This document shows, in pieces, positions 16,246 to 25,145 of a stretch of 45,237 nucleotides of DNA. The notes under the pieces are model-generated. The model was not told where the DNA came from. It made no database searches and was given only the letters and a program-made list of their open reading frames with translations. The DNA is from an uncultured Muribaculaceae bacterium (lineage in GTDB: Bacteria > Bacteroidota > Bacteroidia > Bacteroidales > Muribaculaceae): assembly GCA_947629175.1 (NCBI GenBank), contig CANRCT010000026.1, forward strand, positions 1 to 45,237, in the 5' to 3' direction. Numbering within the stretch: the first letter of the stretch is position 1; every line of letters starts with the position of its first letter. A program made the position numbers and the translations under genes.

Positions 16246-17273
16246 CGGCGTTTGATATTGAAATGATGCGTCGGGCGCTGCAGCTTGCCCGCTGCGGAGA
16301 GCTCGGCGCATCTCCCAATCCTATGGTGGGAGCCGTAGTGACATGCGACGGACGCATCATAGGCGAAGGATATCATAGGCGATGCGGAGGGCTGCATGCC
16401 GAAGTCAATGCCATAGAGTCGGTCAGCGATCTTGGGCTTCTGCCACAGAGCACCATCTATGTCACTCTTGAGCCTTGCGCTCACTTCGGACGTACTCCCC
16501 CCTGCGCGGATCTTATCGTTAACCGGCGGCTCAGGAGGGTCGTCGTCGGGTGTCTGGATCCGTTTGCCAAGGTTGACGGGAGGGGAGTGGTGCGTATCCG
16601 TCAGGCCGGTATAGATGTCACTGTAGGCGTACTGCGCGAGGAATGTGAGGCCCTTAATGTGAAGTTCTTCACCGCCCACAGGCTTCAGCGGCCGTATACT
16701 CTGCTGAAATGGGCCATGAGCGCCGACGGTTTTATGGCCGCGGCATCCGGTCCGGTAAGATTCTCCACCGGCCTTACGTCGACTCTCATGCACAGTCTAC
16801 GGGCACGGTATGATGCCATCATGGTGGCTGCGGGCACAGTGATTACTGACGACCCTTCGCTTACAGTGAGAGGCGTAGCCGGAAAGAATCCGGCCAGAAT
16901 CGTGCTTGATGCCCGGGGAGAGACTGCTCCGTCGGCAAAAGTATATTCTCCCGGAAGGGTGATATGTTTCACCGATCGTTTCCGTCCGGAGCTACCGGCT
17001 CATGTTGAGCAGATCAGCGACATTGACTCGCATGACCTGAGCGCTGTGATGGAGCGGCTATACCGCCTGGGGTTCATATCGTTGATGGCTGAAGGAGGGA
17101 GCCGTCTGCTGTCGTCGATGATCAGCTGCGGCCTGTGGGACGCCGCAAGAGTCGAGACATCCCCCTTGCGGCTTGGATCCGAAGGACGATGCCCTATGGC
17201 TATGCCTCAGGCCATCCTAAAGAGCTGCGAGATAGCTGACGGCAATATCATCAGCCTCTTCGGGCGCATGTGA
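16236..17273 (+). CDS. ribD: Bifunctional riboflavin biosynthesis deaminase/reductase RibD
   Basis: 345 residues. The N-terminal deaminase domain has the zinc site H54-A-E56 and the Cys pair C81 and C90 in PCAHFGRTPPC. The C-terminal reductase begins near YTLLKWAMSADGF and includes a typical EGGS motif. It performs the second and third steps of riboflavin synthesis from the GTP-derived pyrimidine. ATG 16236 overlaps the ispG stop by 10 bases; the frame is open upstream to 16164 inside ispG, but the deaminase domain starts right after the chosen Met. It is last in the PAP2-purE-ispG-ribD run; a new promoter follows at 17322. Confidence 0.93.
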   Translation: MEVTAFDIEMMRRALQLARCGELGASPNPMVGAVVTCDGRIIGEGYHRRCGGLHAEVNAIESVSDLGLLPQSTIYVTLEPCAHFGRTPPCADLIVNRRLRRVVVGCLDPFAKVDGRGVVRIRQAGIDVTVGVLREECEALNVKFFTAHRLQRPYTLLKWAMSADGFMAAASGPVRFSTGLTSTLMHSLRARYDAIMVAAGTVITDDPSLTVRGVAGKNPARIVLDARGETAPSAKVYSPGRVICFTDRFRPELPAHVEQISDIDSHDLSAVMERLYRLGFISLMAEGGSRLLSSMISCGLWDAARVETSPLRLGSEGRCPMAMPQAILKSCEIADGNIISLFGRM

Positions 17274-17321
17274 TATTAGGTATTTTAACGTTGCAGGTCG
17301 TGTAGTTAATGAAAATGTTGT

Positions 17322-17329
17322 TAACTTTG
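17322..17329 (+). promoter_or_regulatory. -7 box for the DUF6242 lipoprotein gene
   Basis: TAACTTTG matches TAnnTTTG. The predicted start of transcription near 17334 lies upstream of ATG 17351 and downstream of the longer possible start at 17309, so it decides the gene start. No good -33 TTTG. Confidence 0.5.
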
Positions 17330-17350
17330 CACGTTGAAAAATATCGTTTT

Positions 17351-18793
17351 ATGAAGCCAAAACTATATCATGTCATATTGGCGGCTGTAATGGGCTGGTG
17401 CGGAGTGTCGTGTAATAACGACGACGACAGTTCGATGCCTGTAATCGAAAATACGGCGCTGAGCAATGTTGAAGTGTCGTATTTCGGACTCGGGAGCGCG
17501 CCGCGTATCGATGAAAATATCGACACGCTCTTTTTCTCTGTCGATCTGGCCAACGGCGTCATCTTCAATGCTGACTCCCTGCCTCTCGGCACCAAGCGTG
17601 AAAACGCTACGGTCAAGATCACGGTCGCCTCTGCAAGCAGTCTTGAGCTGCATTTCACCAACGCTGAGGGTGAAGCGGTCACAGTCAATTACATGGAGAA
17701 TCAGAATGACTCCGTATATTTCGGCAATAATGACGTGAAGCTGCGTATCGTTTCGGCCGATGGCAAGGTGCAGCGCGATTATCAGGTAAAACTCAATGTG
17801 CATGAGAAGAAGCCTGACTCGTTATACTGGGATACGACTCCTTTCGCACCGCTGCCCACTTCGCTTGCCGCTCCTTCGGCGCAGAAGACTGTAGAGATGG
17901 GAGGCAGGTACTATACTTTGGCTTCCGACGGAGTGTCGGCAACAATGGCGGTCACTGTCAACCCTGCCTCGCAGCAGTGGAACATATCTTCATCGGCGCT
18001 CCCTGCTTCGGCCCAGGTATCGACACTGGCAGCAATCGACGGGAGAATGTATATATGTGCCGACGGAGATCTGTATGAAAGCACCGATGCCGGACTTTCA
18101 TGGAACGACACCGGAGCCCAAATGGATTATATTTATGGCGGATATGGCACTATAGTGCTTGGCAATAAGCGCAATGCTGACTTCACTTACTCTCATGTGA
18201 CATATCCTCCCACGGTAGAAAAGCCCGTGGCCCGCGGATGCCCGGTGAGGGGTACAAGCGCTCCCATGACGTTCACTACCCAGTGGAGCGACAAGCCGCT
18301 TTTTACAGTGCTTGGCGGACGCACATCCGACGGATCCCTTACAGGAAGCCTGTGGGCTTATGACGGAAGCGAATGGGCCGCGGTGTCGATCAACTCCCTG
18401 CCTCCTCTGGAGGGGGTGATGATGATGCCGTATTACAATGTATCTCTCGACATCCGTTATGTTGCAAGCACGTCGCCCATACTTCTCGCTTTCGGCGGCA
18501 ATGAGGTCGACGGCACGATGAACCGCCGCATGTACATGTCGGTCGATCAAGGCGTGCACTGGGCTGAAGCGCCGGTCAATATGCAGCCGGGAGAGGATGT
18601 GCCCGCTTTCACAGGCGCCCAGGCTCTTGTGATCGAGCAGACGCTCCGTCCGGAGAGCTCGCGCGCGGTAAGGCCGATCAGCTCATGGGAATGCCCGTAT
18701 ATCTACATATTCGGAGGTCTTAATACCGGCGGCTTCTCGCCCTATGTAAGACGGGGATATACAAATTACTTCACTTTCCTCCCGATACAGTAA
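17351..18793 (+). CDS. DUF6242-type lipoprotein with kelch-like repeats
   Basis: 480 residues. KPKLYHVILAAVMGWCGVSC is a lipoprotein signal with lipobox GVSC, followed by an acidic stretch (NNDDDSS), a common surface-export feature of Bacteroidetes lipoproteins. An N-terminal all-beta domain precedes a propeller-like C-terminal half with motifs such as VLGGRTSDGSLTGSLWAYDG, LLAFGGNEVDGTMNRRMY and YIFGGLNTGG. This matches Bacteroidales lipoproteins with an N-terminal DUF6242 domain; function unknown, probably outer-membrane. The next gene begins 7 bases after its stop, so both are one transcript. Confidence 0.75.
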   Translation: MKPKLYHVILAAVMGWCGVSCNNDDDSSMPVIENTALSNVEVSYFGLGSAPRIDENIDTLFFSVDLANGVIFNADSLPLGTKRENATVKITVASASSLELHFTNAEGEAVTVNYMENQNDSVYFGNNDVKLRIVSADGKVQRDYQVKLNVHEKKPDSLYWDTTPFAPLPTSLAAPSAQKTVEMGGRYYTLASDGVSATMAVTVNPASQQWNISSSALPASAQVSTLAAIDGRMYICADGDLYESTDAGLSWNDTGAQMDYIYGGYGTIVLGNKRNADFTYSHVTYPPTVEKPVARGCPVRGTSAPMTFTTQWSDKPLFTVLGGRTSDGSLTGSLWAYDGSEWAAVSINSLPPLEGVMMMPYYNVSLDIRYVASTSPILLAFGGNEVDGTMNRRMYMSVDQGVHWAEAPVNMQPGEDVPAFTGAQALVIEQTLRPESSRAVRPISSWECPYIYIFGGLNTGGFSPYVRRGYTNYFTFLPIQ

Positions 18794-18800
18794 AGCCAAA

Positions 18801-19490
18801 GTGACAGTCAGGAGGCTAAACATACTGATCCTTGCCATGACGGCGTCGGCCTTCCTGAGCCTTCATGCTCAGGAATCCCGGTATATGTGGGATTTCGGAG
18901 CCTCACTCGGAATGAGCGGATATTATGGCGACGCCAATGAGGGTTTCCTCTTCCGTCGGCCCGGCATGCATGCCGATCTGTTCGCGCGATATAACTTCGA
19001 TGCCAGATGGTCGGCAAGAGTGCAGGCAGGGATAAGCCAGCTCAGAGGCAATACATCGGATATGGACAATGCTTTGCCCGACGGGAACGATTATAGCTTC
19101 CGGTCCACACTGGCCGATATTCAGGCGCGTGGAGAATTCAACTTTTTCCCCTATGGCATCGGAGAGACCTACAAGCGCCTCCGTCGCTGGACACCCTACA
19201 TCGGTCTGGGCGTAGGCGTGGCGCTGTCGAGCGTGGACTCCCGCAGTTTTGCGGCATTCACTCTGCCAATGGCCCTGGGGGTGCGCTTCAAACCGTCGGA
19301 AAGAATCAATCTCGGGATGGAACTGACAATGACCAAGGCTTTTGCCGATAATATCGACGGCAAGCCGCTTTCCGATCCATATGGAATAAAGAGTTCGTTT
19401 TTGAAAAACACCGACTGGTACTCGGCGTTAAGTCTCTCGATAAGTTATGAGTTCGGCGAGCGATGCGAGACATGCCACCGTATCGACTGA
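18801..19490 (+). CDS. DUF6089-type outer-membrane beta-barrel protein
   Basis: 229 residues from GTG 18801. This start keeps a full signal peptide (VRRLNILILAMTASAFLSLHAQ, cleavage after HAQ); the later ATG 18837 would lose the basic n-region. The mature protein (WDFGASLGMSGYYGDANE, YIGLGVGVAL, FKPSERINLGMELTMTKAF) has the alternating beta pattern and opening of DUF6089 proteins, predicted eight-stranded barrels found next to uppS and bamA in Bacteroidetes. The position here, just before both, agrees. Molecular role unknown; the context suggests envelope assembly. Confidence 0.8.
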   Translation: MTVRRLNILILAMTASAFLSLHAQESRYMWDFGASLGMSGYYGDANEGFLFRRPGMHADLFARYNFDARWSARVQAGISQLRGNTSDMDNALPDGNDYSFRSTLADIQARGEFNFFPYGIGETYKRLRRWTPYIGLGVGVALSSVDSRSFAAFTLPMALGVRFKPSERINLGMELTMTKAFADNIDGKPLSDPYGIKSSFLKNTDWYSALSLSISYEFGERCETCHRID

Positions 19491-19528
19491 ACGCAAAGAC
19501 GGATGATCACAATTATTCAGACAGAATC

Positions 19529-20275
19529 ATGGACAAGCAGCATAACACCTCAATGACCGAACGCTCCGTTCCGAAGCATGTGGCCATAATAATGGACGGC
19601 AACGGAAGGTGGGCCACCGAACGCGGGCTCGACCGTTCGGCGGGCCATGTCGAGGGTGTGAATACAGTGAGGAAGATCACCGAGGCCGCATCTGAAGCCG
19701 GAGTTGGATTCCTCACACTGTATGCTTTCTCTACAGAAAACTGGCAGAGACCTCAGGCCGAAGTCGACGCGCTTATGCATCTGATCGTGATGGCGATCGA
19801 AAGAGAGACGCCCGATCTGATCAAAAACAATGTCAGGCTTACCATGATCGGCGCTTTCGAGCGGATGCCGGCCGAGGCGATGGAGCGTCTGCGGCAGTGT
19901 ATGGCGGATACGTCGCACTGCACCGGACTGACACTATGCCTGGCATTGAGCTACTCTTCGCGCTGGGAGATCACCGAGGCCTGCCGGCGGATAGCAGCCG
20001 ATGCCGCAGCCGGCCGACTCGCTGCAGAAGATATTACTTCGGAAACCATCGATACATATCTGGCCACTTCAGGAATGCCTGACCCCGATCTGCTCATACG
20101 CACCGGCGGCGACCACAGAATCAGCAATTTTCTGCTGTGGCAGATCGCATATTCAGAAATATATGTCACGCCGACATACTGGCCCGACTTCAGCAAAGCG
20201 GATTTCAAGCGCGCGCTTGACGACTTTGCCGGCCGCGAGCGACGGTTCGGCCTGACATCCGATCAGATAAAATGA
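19529..20275 (+). CDS. uppS: Isoprenyl transferase (undecaprenyl diphosphate synthase) UppS
   Basis: 248 residues. IIMDGNGRWA at 20-29 contains the catalytic Asp23; GHVEGVNTV, LYAFSTENWQRP and LIRTGGDHRISNFLLWQ are the other conserved cis-prenyltransferase motifs. The usual RTSGE reads RTGGD here. The enzyme extends FPP with IPP to the C55 carrier for peptidoglycan and surface polysaccharides, at the inner face of the membrane. Start ATG 19529 is 38 bases after the preceding stop; the open frame reaches back to 19463 inside DUF6089, and ATG 19553 is also possible. It ends in an ATGA overlap with the frame leading into bamA. Confidence 0.93.
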   Translation: MDKQHNTSMTERSVPKHVAIIMDGNGRWATERGLDRSAGHVEGVNTVRKITEAASEAGVGFLTLYAFSTENWQRPQAEVDALMHLIVMAIERETPDLIKNNVRLTMIGAFERMPAEAMERLRQCMADTSHCTGLTLCLALSYSSRWEITEACRRIAADAAAGRLAAEDITSETIDTYLATSGMPDPDLLIRTGGDHRISNFLLWQIAYSEIYVTPTYWPDFSKADFKRALDDFAGRERRFGLTSDQIK

Positions 20276-20328
20276 AGCAAACCTCTCTCATTGCACTCTC
20301 ACATATATTACAGACATCATCTCACGCA

Positions 20329-23004
20329 ATGGATATAATGAATAAGCTGAGCCAACTACACCGCAATCTTATAGCTCTCGCAGCACTGGCACTCATGATA
20401 ATGCCGTCGGAGGCCGACGCCCAGAGTCAGCCTGTCGACACTGTGTATAATCCTCCTGTGCTCTTCAACGGCATGCCGCGCAACTATGAGATCGCAGATA
20501 TCAAGGTAGAAGGAGCCGACAACTATGAGGATCATATAGTCATCGGATTCTCGGGTCTGAAAGCCGGAGAGCGTATCGACATACCGGGCGATGAAATCAC
20601 CCAGGCCTCGAAGCGCCTGTGGCGTCAGGGACTGTTCAGCAAAGTACAGATCACTGTCGACAAGACAGCGGGCGACAAGGCATGGCTCACTCTGCGCCTG
20701 CGCGAGCAGCCCCAGATTTCGCGCATAGATTACCAGGGCGTCAAGAAGGGTGAGAAAAACGATCTTCAGGAGCGTCTGCAGCTGTATGAGGGCAATCAGG
20801 TGACGCAAAATATCGTAAACCGCGCCATCATGATCATCAAGGCATACTACAAGGAAAAAGGCTTCGGCAACGCCGAGGTCAACATCGTGCTTCATGAAGA
20901 TCTGTCGGCTCCCAACAAAGTGATCGTGGAGATCGACGTGGACAAACACGACAAGCTCAAAGTCCACAAGATCTACATCGCAGGCAATGAGATGCTTTCC
21001 GACAGGAAGATCAAAGGTGCGATGAAAAAGACCAACGAAAACGGCAACCTACTGAATCTCTTCAAACAGAAAAAGTTTGTGGAGAATGATTATCAGGATG
21101 ACCTCAACCGCATTCTCGAAAAATACAACGAGCTTGGCTACCGTGACGCGAAGATTATTTCGGACAGCGTAGTGCCTTTTGACGAGAAGAAGGTCGACGT
21201 ATACATCAACCTTGAAGAGGGACAGAAGTATTATATCAGCGATATCTCATGGGTGGGCAATACAATCATTGATACCGACCGGCTCAACAGCATACTCGAT
21301 ATCCGTCCGGGTGAAGTGTACAACCAGAAGCTTCTCGAGAAGCGCACACAGACCGATGATGATGCCGTGGCCAACTATTATCTCAATAACGGCTATCTCT
21401 TCTATCAGCTTGTGCCCATCGAGAAAAATGTAAGGGGCGACTCCATCGACCTGGAGCTCCGCATGATGGAGGGTCCGCAGGCACGTATCAACCGAGTGGA
21501 GATCAATGGCAACGACCGGCTTTATGAGAAAGTGGTGCGCCGCGAGCTGTTCATTCGCCCGGGCGAACTCTTCCGCAAGGACGATCTCGTGCGTTCTATC
21601 CGTGAGATAGCCCAGACCGGACATTTCAACCCCGAGAACCTTAATCCTGACATCCGGCCCAATCAGGAGGACGGCACTGTCGACATCGTGCTGCCGCTCG
21701 AATCGAAAGCCAATGACCAGATCGAGCTTTCGTTCGGATGGGGTCAGACCGGCGTGATAGGCAAGGTGGCGCTAAAATTCACCAACTTCTCTATAAAGAA
21801 TCTTTTCAATCCGAGCAGCTACAAGGGTATCATACCTCAGGGCGAAGGTCAGACTTTCACAATATCGGCACAGACCAATGCGAGATATTATCAGCAGTAT
21901 GCCGTGTCGTTCCTTGATCCCTGGTTCGGTGGCAAGCGCCCCAACTCTCTCTCCGTTTCAGCCTATTTCTCGCGCCAGACAGGCGTCAACGACTCTTATT
22001 ACAACAATAACTGGTATAACTCCGGTTACGGCTACGGATATCCTTATGGATACGGTTATGGATATGGTTATGGTTACGGCTACGGCAATTATGGCTATGA
22101 CAACCAGTATAGCTACGAGAATGCCTATGACCCCAACAAGGTGCTCCAGATGGCCGGCATCACGGTCGGATTCGGCAAGCGTCTCAACTGGCCCGACGAC
22201 TACTTCACTTTCACGACAGAGCTGTCATATCAGTGGTATTATCTCAAAAACTGGGATTATCTGTACTATATGAACAACGGTACATCAAATTCGCTTGTGC
22301 TCGGCCTGACTCTGGCCCGCAACTCGATGGACAGCCCGCTATACACGCGCCGTGGATCGCAGTTCGCACTCAGCCTGCAGATGACTCCTCCGGCATCGCT
22401 CTTCGGCAAGCAGGACTGGAAGAAGCTCAGCGAAGAGAATACCACGGAGTCGAAGAAAAAGATGTACAGATGGATCGAGTACTGGAAACTCAAGTTCCAG
22501 AGCCGTACATATACCCCGCTCAACAATCCTACCGGAAAGTGGACTCTCGTGATGATGACACGCGCCGACTTCGGGCTTCTCGGCAGCTACAACAAATATC
22601 TCAAGACACCGTTTGAGACATTCTATGTAGGCGGCGACGGCATGAGCGGATCATACAGCTACGCTACCGAGACCGTGGCTCTCCGCGGATACGACAACGG
22701 CGCTCTCACTCCATGGGGCTACGACGGCTATGCCTATGCCCGTCTCGGCGTGGAGCTCCACTTCCCCTTCATGCTGCAGCCCACCACCACGATATATGGC
22801 CTGACATTCCTTGAGGCAGGCAATGCCTGGACCAATGTAAAGGACTTCTCGCCGTTCAATCTCAAGCGGTCGGCCGGAGCCGGAGTGCGCATCTTCCTGC
22901 CTATGGTCGGACTGATGGGTATCGACTGGGGCTACGGTTTCGACAAGGTATTCGGGCGCCGCGGCGGCAGCCATTTCCACTTCATTCTCGGACAGGAGTT
23001 CTAA
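20329..23004 (+). CDS. bamA: Outer-membrane protein assembly factor BamA
   Basis: 891 residues. A signal peptide (NLIALAALALMIMPSEADAQ) precedes several POTRA domains (about residues 45-450; for example YEIADIKVEGADNY and ISDISWVGNTIID), then the 16-strand barrel ending in FHFILGQEF with the terminal Phe of barrel proteins. BamA is the core of the machine that folds outer-membrane proteins. ATG 20329 (or 20338) gives a normal signal peptide; ATG 20272 overlaps the uppS stop (ATGA) but adds a 19-residue extension. A Tyr-Gly repeat of about 25 residues, encoded near 22021-22110, is inserted in what should be an external loop. Two Skp genes follow, the usual neighbours. Confidence 0.93.
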   Translation: MDIMNKLSQLHRNLIALAALALMIMPSEADAQSQPVDTVYNPPVLFNGMPRNYEIADIKVEGADNYEDHIVIGFSGLKAGERIDIPGDEITQASKRLWRQGLFSKVQITVDKTAGDKAWLTLRLREQPQISRIDYQGVKKGEKNDLQERLQLYEGNQVTQNIVNRAIMIIKAYYKEKGFGNAEVNIVLHEDLSAPNKVIVEIDVDKHDKLKVHKIYIAGNEMLSDRKIKGAMKKTNENGNLLNLFKQKKFVENDYQDDLNRILEKYNELGYRDAKIISDSVVPFDEKKVDVYINLEEGQKYYISDISWVGNTIIDTDRLNSILDIRPGEVYNQKLLEKRTQTDDDAVANYYLNNGYLFYQLVPIEKNVRGDSIDLELRMMEGPQARINRVEINGNDRLYEKVVRRELFIRPGELFRKDDLVRSIREIAQTGHFNPENLNPDIRPNQEDGTVDIVLPLESKANDQIELSFGWGQTGVIGKVALKFTNFSIKNLFNPSSYKGIIPQGEGQTFTISAQTNARYYQQYAVSFLDPWFGGKRPNSLSVSAYFSRQTGVNDSYYNNNWYNSGYGYGYPYGYGYGYGYGYGYGNYGYDNQYSYENAYDPNKVLQMAGITVGFGKRLNWPDDYFTFTTELSYQWYYLKNWDYLYYMNNGTSNSLVLGLTLARNSMDSPLYTRRGSQFALSLQMTPPASLFGKQDWKKLSEENTTESKKKMYRWIEYWKLKFQSRTYTPLNNPTGKWTLVMMTRADFGLLGSYNKYLKTPFETFYVGGDGMSGSYSYATETVALRGYDNGALTPWGYDGYAYARLGVELHFPFMLQPTTTIYGLTFLEAGNAWTNVKDFSPFNLKRSAGAGVRIFLPMVGLMGIDWGYGFDKVFGRRGGSHFHFILGQEF
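22021..22110 (+). repeat. Tyr-Gly hexanucleotide repeats inside bamA
   Basis: Runs of six-base units of the form TAYGGN (tatgga, tacggt, tatggt, tacggc) encode alternating Tyr and Gly with one Pro and one Asn interruption. The units vary at silent positions, so the tract is not a perfect microsatellite, but it could still change length in frame by recombination or slippage. Confidence 0.85.
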
Positions 23005-23055
23005 ACCTTTCGGCCCCGCAGGTGTCATATAGTTATATTACCTGACTAACAAGAA

Positions 23056-23577
23056 ATGCAGATGAAACGTACAGCATTAATCACCGTCGCCCTTTTATGG
23101 TGCGCTCTCGGCGCCGTGGCGCAGAAATTCGCTCTGATCGATATGGAGTATGTACTGAAAAACATACCCACCTATGAGATCGCCAACGAGCAGGTCAACC
23201 AGATGTCGATCCGCTGGCAGAAAGAGGTGGAAGCGATAGCCGACGAGGCCGACAAGATGTATAAGGACTATCAGTCAAACATGGTGTTTCTGACTGATGA
23301 CCAGAAAAAGAAGCGCGAGCAGGAGATCACGGCCAAGGAGAAAGCCGCAGCCGAGCTCCGTCAGAAATATTTCGGTCCGGAAGGGGATCTGTTCGTACTC
23401 CGTCAGAAGCTTATGGAACCGATTCAGGACGAGGTATACAATGCCGTCAAAGCCGTCAGCGAAGAGCGCGGATTCCAGTGTATTTTCGACCGTGCCTCGT
23501 CGGCCGATATAATTTTCGCGTCGCCTCGCATCGACATAAGCAATGAGGTTCTTGCCAAGTTAGGATATTCCAAGTAA
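23056..23577 (+). CDS. OmpH/Skp family periplasmic chaperone (first copy)
   Basis: 173 residues. A signal peptide (KRTALITVALLWCALGAVAQ) is followed by KFALIDMEYVLKNIPTYE, the conserved first strand and helix of Skp/OmpH, a long Lys/Glu/Gln-rich coiled coil (about 50-110) forming the tentacles, and a C-terminal strand (IIFASPRIDISNEVLAKLG). Skp holds unfolded outer-membrane proteins in the periplasm on their way to BamA, which is encoded just upstream. ATG 23062 is an alternative start that removes two residues. The tandem second copy at 23660 shares the same plan. Confidence 0.9.
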   Translation: MQMKRTALITVALLWCALGAVAQKFALIDMEYVLKNIPTYEIANEQVNQMSIRWQKEVEAIADEADKMYKDYQSNMVFLTDDQKKKREQEITAKEKAAAELRQKYFGPEGDLFVLRQKLMEPIQDEVYNAVKAVSEERGFQCIFDRASSADIIFASPRIDISNEVLAKLGYSK

Positions 23578-23583
23578 TTTTCG

Positions 23584-23591
23584 TAACTTTG
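23584..23591 (+). promoter_or_regulatory. -7 box before the second Skp gene
   Basis: TAACTTTG matches TAnnTTTG and predicts a start of transcription near 23596. A 6-bp stem (23598-23603 with 23620-23625) would then form at the very 5' end of the mRNA. The -33 element is not clear. Confidence 0.5.
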
Positions 23592-23659
23592 CAGTCGTTG
23601 CCGGATGATTGTCAGCCGGCGGCAAACATATAGAATAACTTTAACAGACAGAATAAACG

Positions 23660-24163
23660 ATGATTAAGAAACTTTTGGTAGCTATCTTGATAGCTCTCCC
23701 CGCCATCGCCTCCGCGCAGGCTAAATTCGGAGTGGTCAACAGTCAGCAGATTTTTGCCGAGCTCCCCGAAACCAAAGAGGCCGAGACACAGATGGAAGCT
23801 GCTTCAGCAAAATTCCAGTCGGAATTCAAGGTGCTTCAGGACGAGTACAACAAGGCATATACCGAATTCCAGAACATGGATGCCAATACCCCCGAGACAA
23901 TCCGTCAGCGCCGCATGAACGACATCCAGGAGCGCGGACAGCGCATCAGCCAGTTCCAGCAGACCGCTTCGGAGGATCTCGACCGTCAGCAGCAGCAGCT
24001 CATAGCTCCAATCCGGCAGAAGATCGCCGATGCCATCAAGGCCGTAGGACAGGAGAATAACTTCACCATGATTTTCGACGTCGTTCAGCCGCTCTATACC
24101 GGCAGCGATGTAGTCGACGCTACCGACCTGGTCAAGAAGAAGCTCGGAATCGTCACGAAATAA
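23660..24163 (+). CDS. OmpH/Skp family periplasmic chaperone (second copy)
   Basis: 167 residues. Signal peptide KKLLVAILIALPAIASAQA, then KFGVVNSQQIFAELPETKEA (the Skp core start), a long coiled coil with Gln-rich heptads (about 40-110), and FTMIFDVVQPLYTGSDVVDAT at the C-terminus. It should act like the first copy as a trimeric periplasmic holdase for outer-membrane proteins. It has its own likely promoter (23584-23591), and a strong intrinsic terminator follows at 24188-24228, so it can be expressed apart from bamA. Confidence 0.9.
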   Translation: MIKKLLVAILIALPAIASAQAKFGVVNSQQIFAELPETKEAETQMEAASAKFQSEFKVLQDEYNKAYTEFQNMDANTPETIRQRRMNDIQERGQRISQFQQTASEDLDRQQQQLIAPIRQKIADAIKAVGQENNFTMIFDVVQPLYTGSDVVDATDLVKKKLGIVTK

Positions 24164-24187
24164 CAACAAGCAATTCTCAGAAAATTG

Positions 24188-24228
24188 TGGCCGTTGGAGC
24201 TCGATGAGCCTCAGCGGCCATTGTTTTT
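24188..24228 (+). terminator. Intrinsic terminator after the skp genes
   Basis: TGGCCG at 24188-24193 pairs with CGGCCA at 24215-24220; the inner parts also pair through GCTC/GAGC around a 3-base loop, giving an almost continuous stem of about 15 pairs with wobbles and one mismatch. TTGTTTTT follows at 24221-24228. It ends 16 bases before the murI start. Confidence 0.8.
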
Positions 24229-24244
24229 ACAATATTATCATCCT

Positions 24245-25078
24245 ATGCAAGCCTGTAATGCCGGACCGATCGGAGTGTTTGATTCGGGCTACGGAGGTCT
24301 GACCATACTCAAGGAGATAAGGCGTGTCCTCCCGCAGTATGACTATCTGTATCTCGGCGACAATGCCCGCGCGCCCTACGGCCCGAGATCCTTCGACATA
24401 GTGTATCGCTTCACTCTCGAAGCGGTGAGGTTTCTCTTCGGCCGCGGCTGCCGGCTGGTGATATTGGCCTGCAACACGGCGTCGGCAAAGGCCCTGCGCA
24501 GCATCCAGCAGAATGATCTGCCTCTTATAGATCCGTCGAGGCGTGTGCTTGGGGTGATACGTCCTACGGCCGAAGCCATAGGGAAGCTTACCTCCACAGG
24601 TAATATCGGAGTGCTCGGGACGTCGGGTACGGTAAGTTCGCGCAGCTATGACATGGAGGTTGAGAAGCTGTATCCCGGGTATAAGGTTACTTCCCTGGCT
24701 TGTCCGATGTGGGTGCCTCTTGTGGAAAACATGGAGGCCGACGGGCCCGGCGCCGACTATTTTGTCGACAAATACGTGAGGAAGCTTCTCGATTCGGACA
24801 AATCGGTGGATACCGTGATTCTCGCCTGCACACATTATCCTCTGCTGTATGACAAGATACGCAAGCATATGCCGGAGCATATAAAAGTGGTCTGTCAGGG
24901 CGACATCGTGGCCGAGAGTCTGAAGGATTATCTTACGCGCCATCCTGAAATGGAGAGCCGCTGCAGCCGCGGAGGCCGATGCGAGTATCTGACCACAGAG
25001 AACCCGGAGAAATTCACCGGGCTCGGACGAGTGTTTCTTAATGAGGATGTGGAGGCTGTGCACGTAGAGATCGACTGA
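24245..25078 (+). CDS. murI: Glutamate racemase MurI
   Basis: 277 residues. GVFDSGYGGL, YLGDNARAPYG, ILACNTASA with catalytic C76 and ILACTHYPLL with catalytic C195 are the full racemase signature. It makes D-glutamate for peptidoglycan in the cytoplasm. ATG 24245 is chosen because the product then starts ten residues before the first conserved motif; the frame is open to 24185, but that extension would run through the terminator hairpin. A Cys-rich patch (RCSRGGRCEY) near the C-terminus is unusual for the family core. No promoter is visible between the terminator and the start. Confidence 0.95.
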   Translation: MQACNAGPIGVFDSGYGGLTILKEIRRVLPQYDYLYLGDNARAPYGPRSFDIVYRFTLEAVRFLFGRGCRLVILACNTASAKALRSIQQNDLPLIDPSRRVLGVIRPTAEAIGKLTSTGNIGVLGTSGTVSSRSYDMEVEKLYPGYKVTSLACPMWVPLVENMEADGPGADYFVDKYVRKLLDSDKSVDTVILACTHYPLLYDKIRKHMPEHIKVVCQGDIVAESLKDYLTRHPEMESRCSRGGRCEYLTTENPEKFTGLGRVFLNEDVEAVHVEID

Positions 25079-25145
25079 ACATTATGGCGCTCTCATCACT
25101 TTTATTCTTGAGGATACTTTCTGATCAATCTAACTGATATAGGAT

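Noticed and set aside
22018-22110. Repeats in bamA as a possible CRISPR-like array
   Set aside because: Six-base units with no spacers, in frame and coding for Tyr-Gly.
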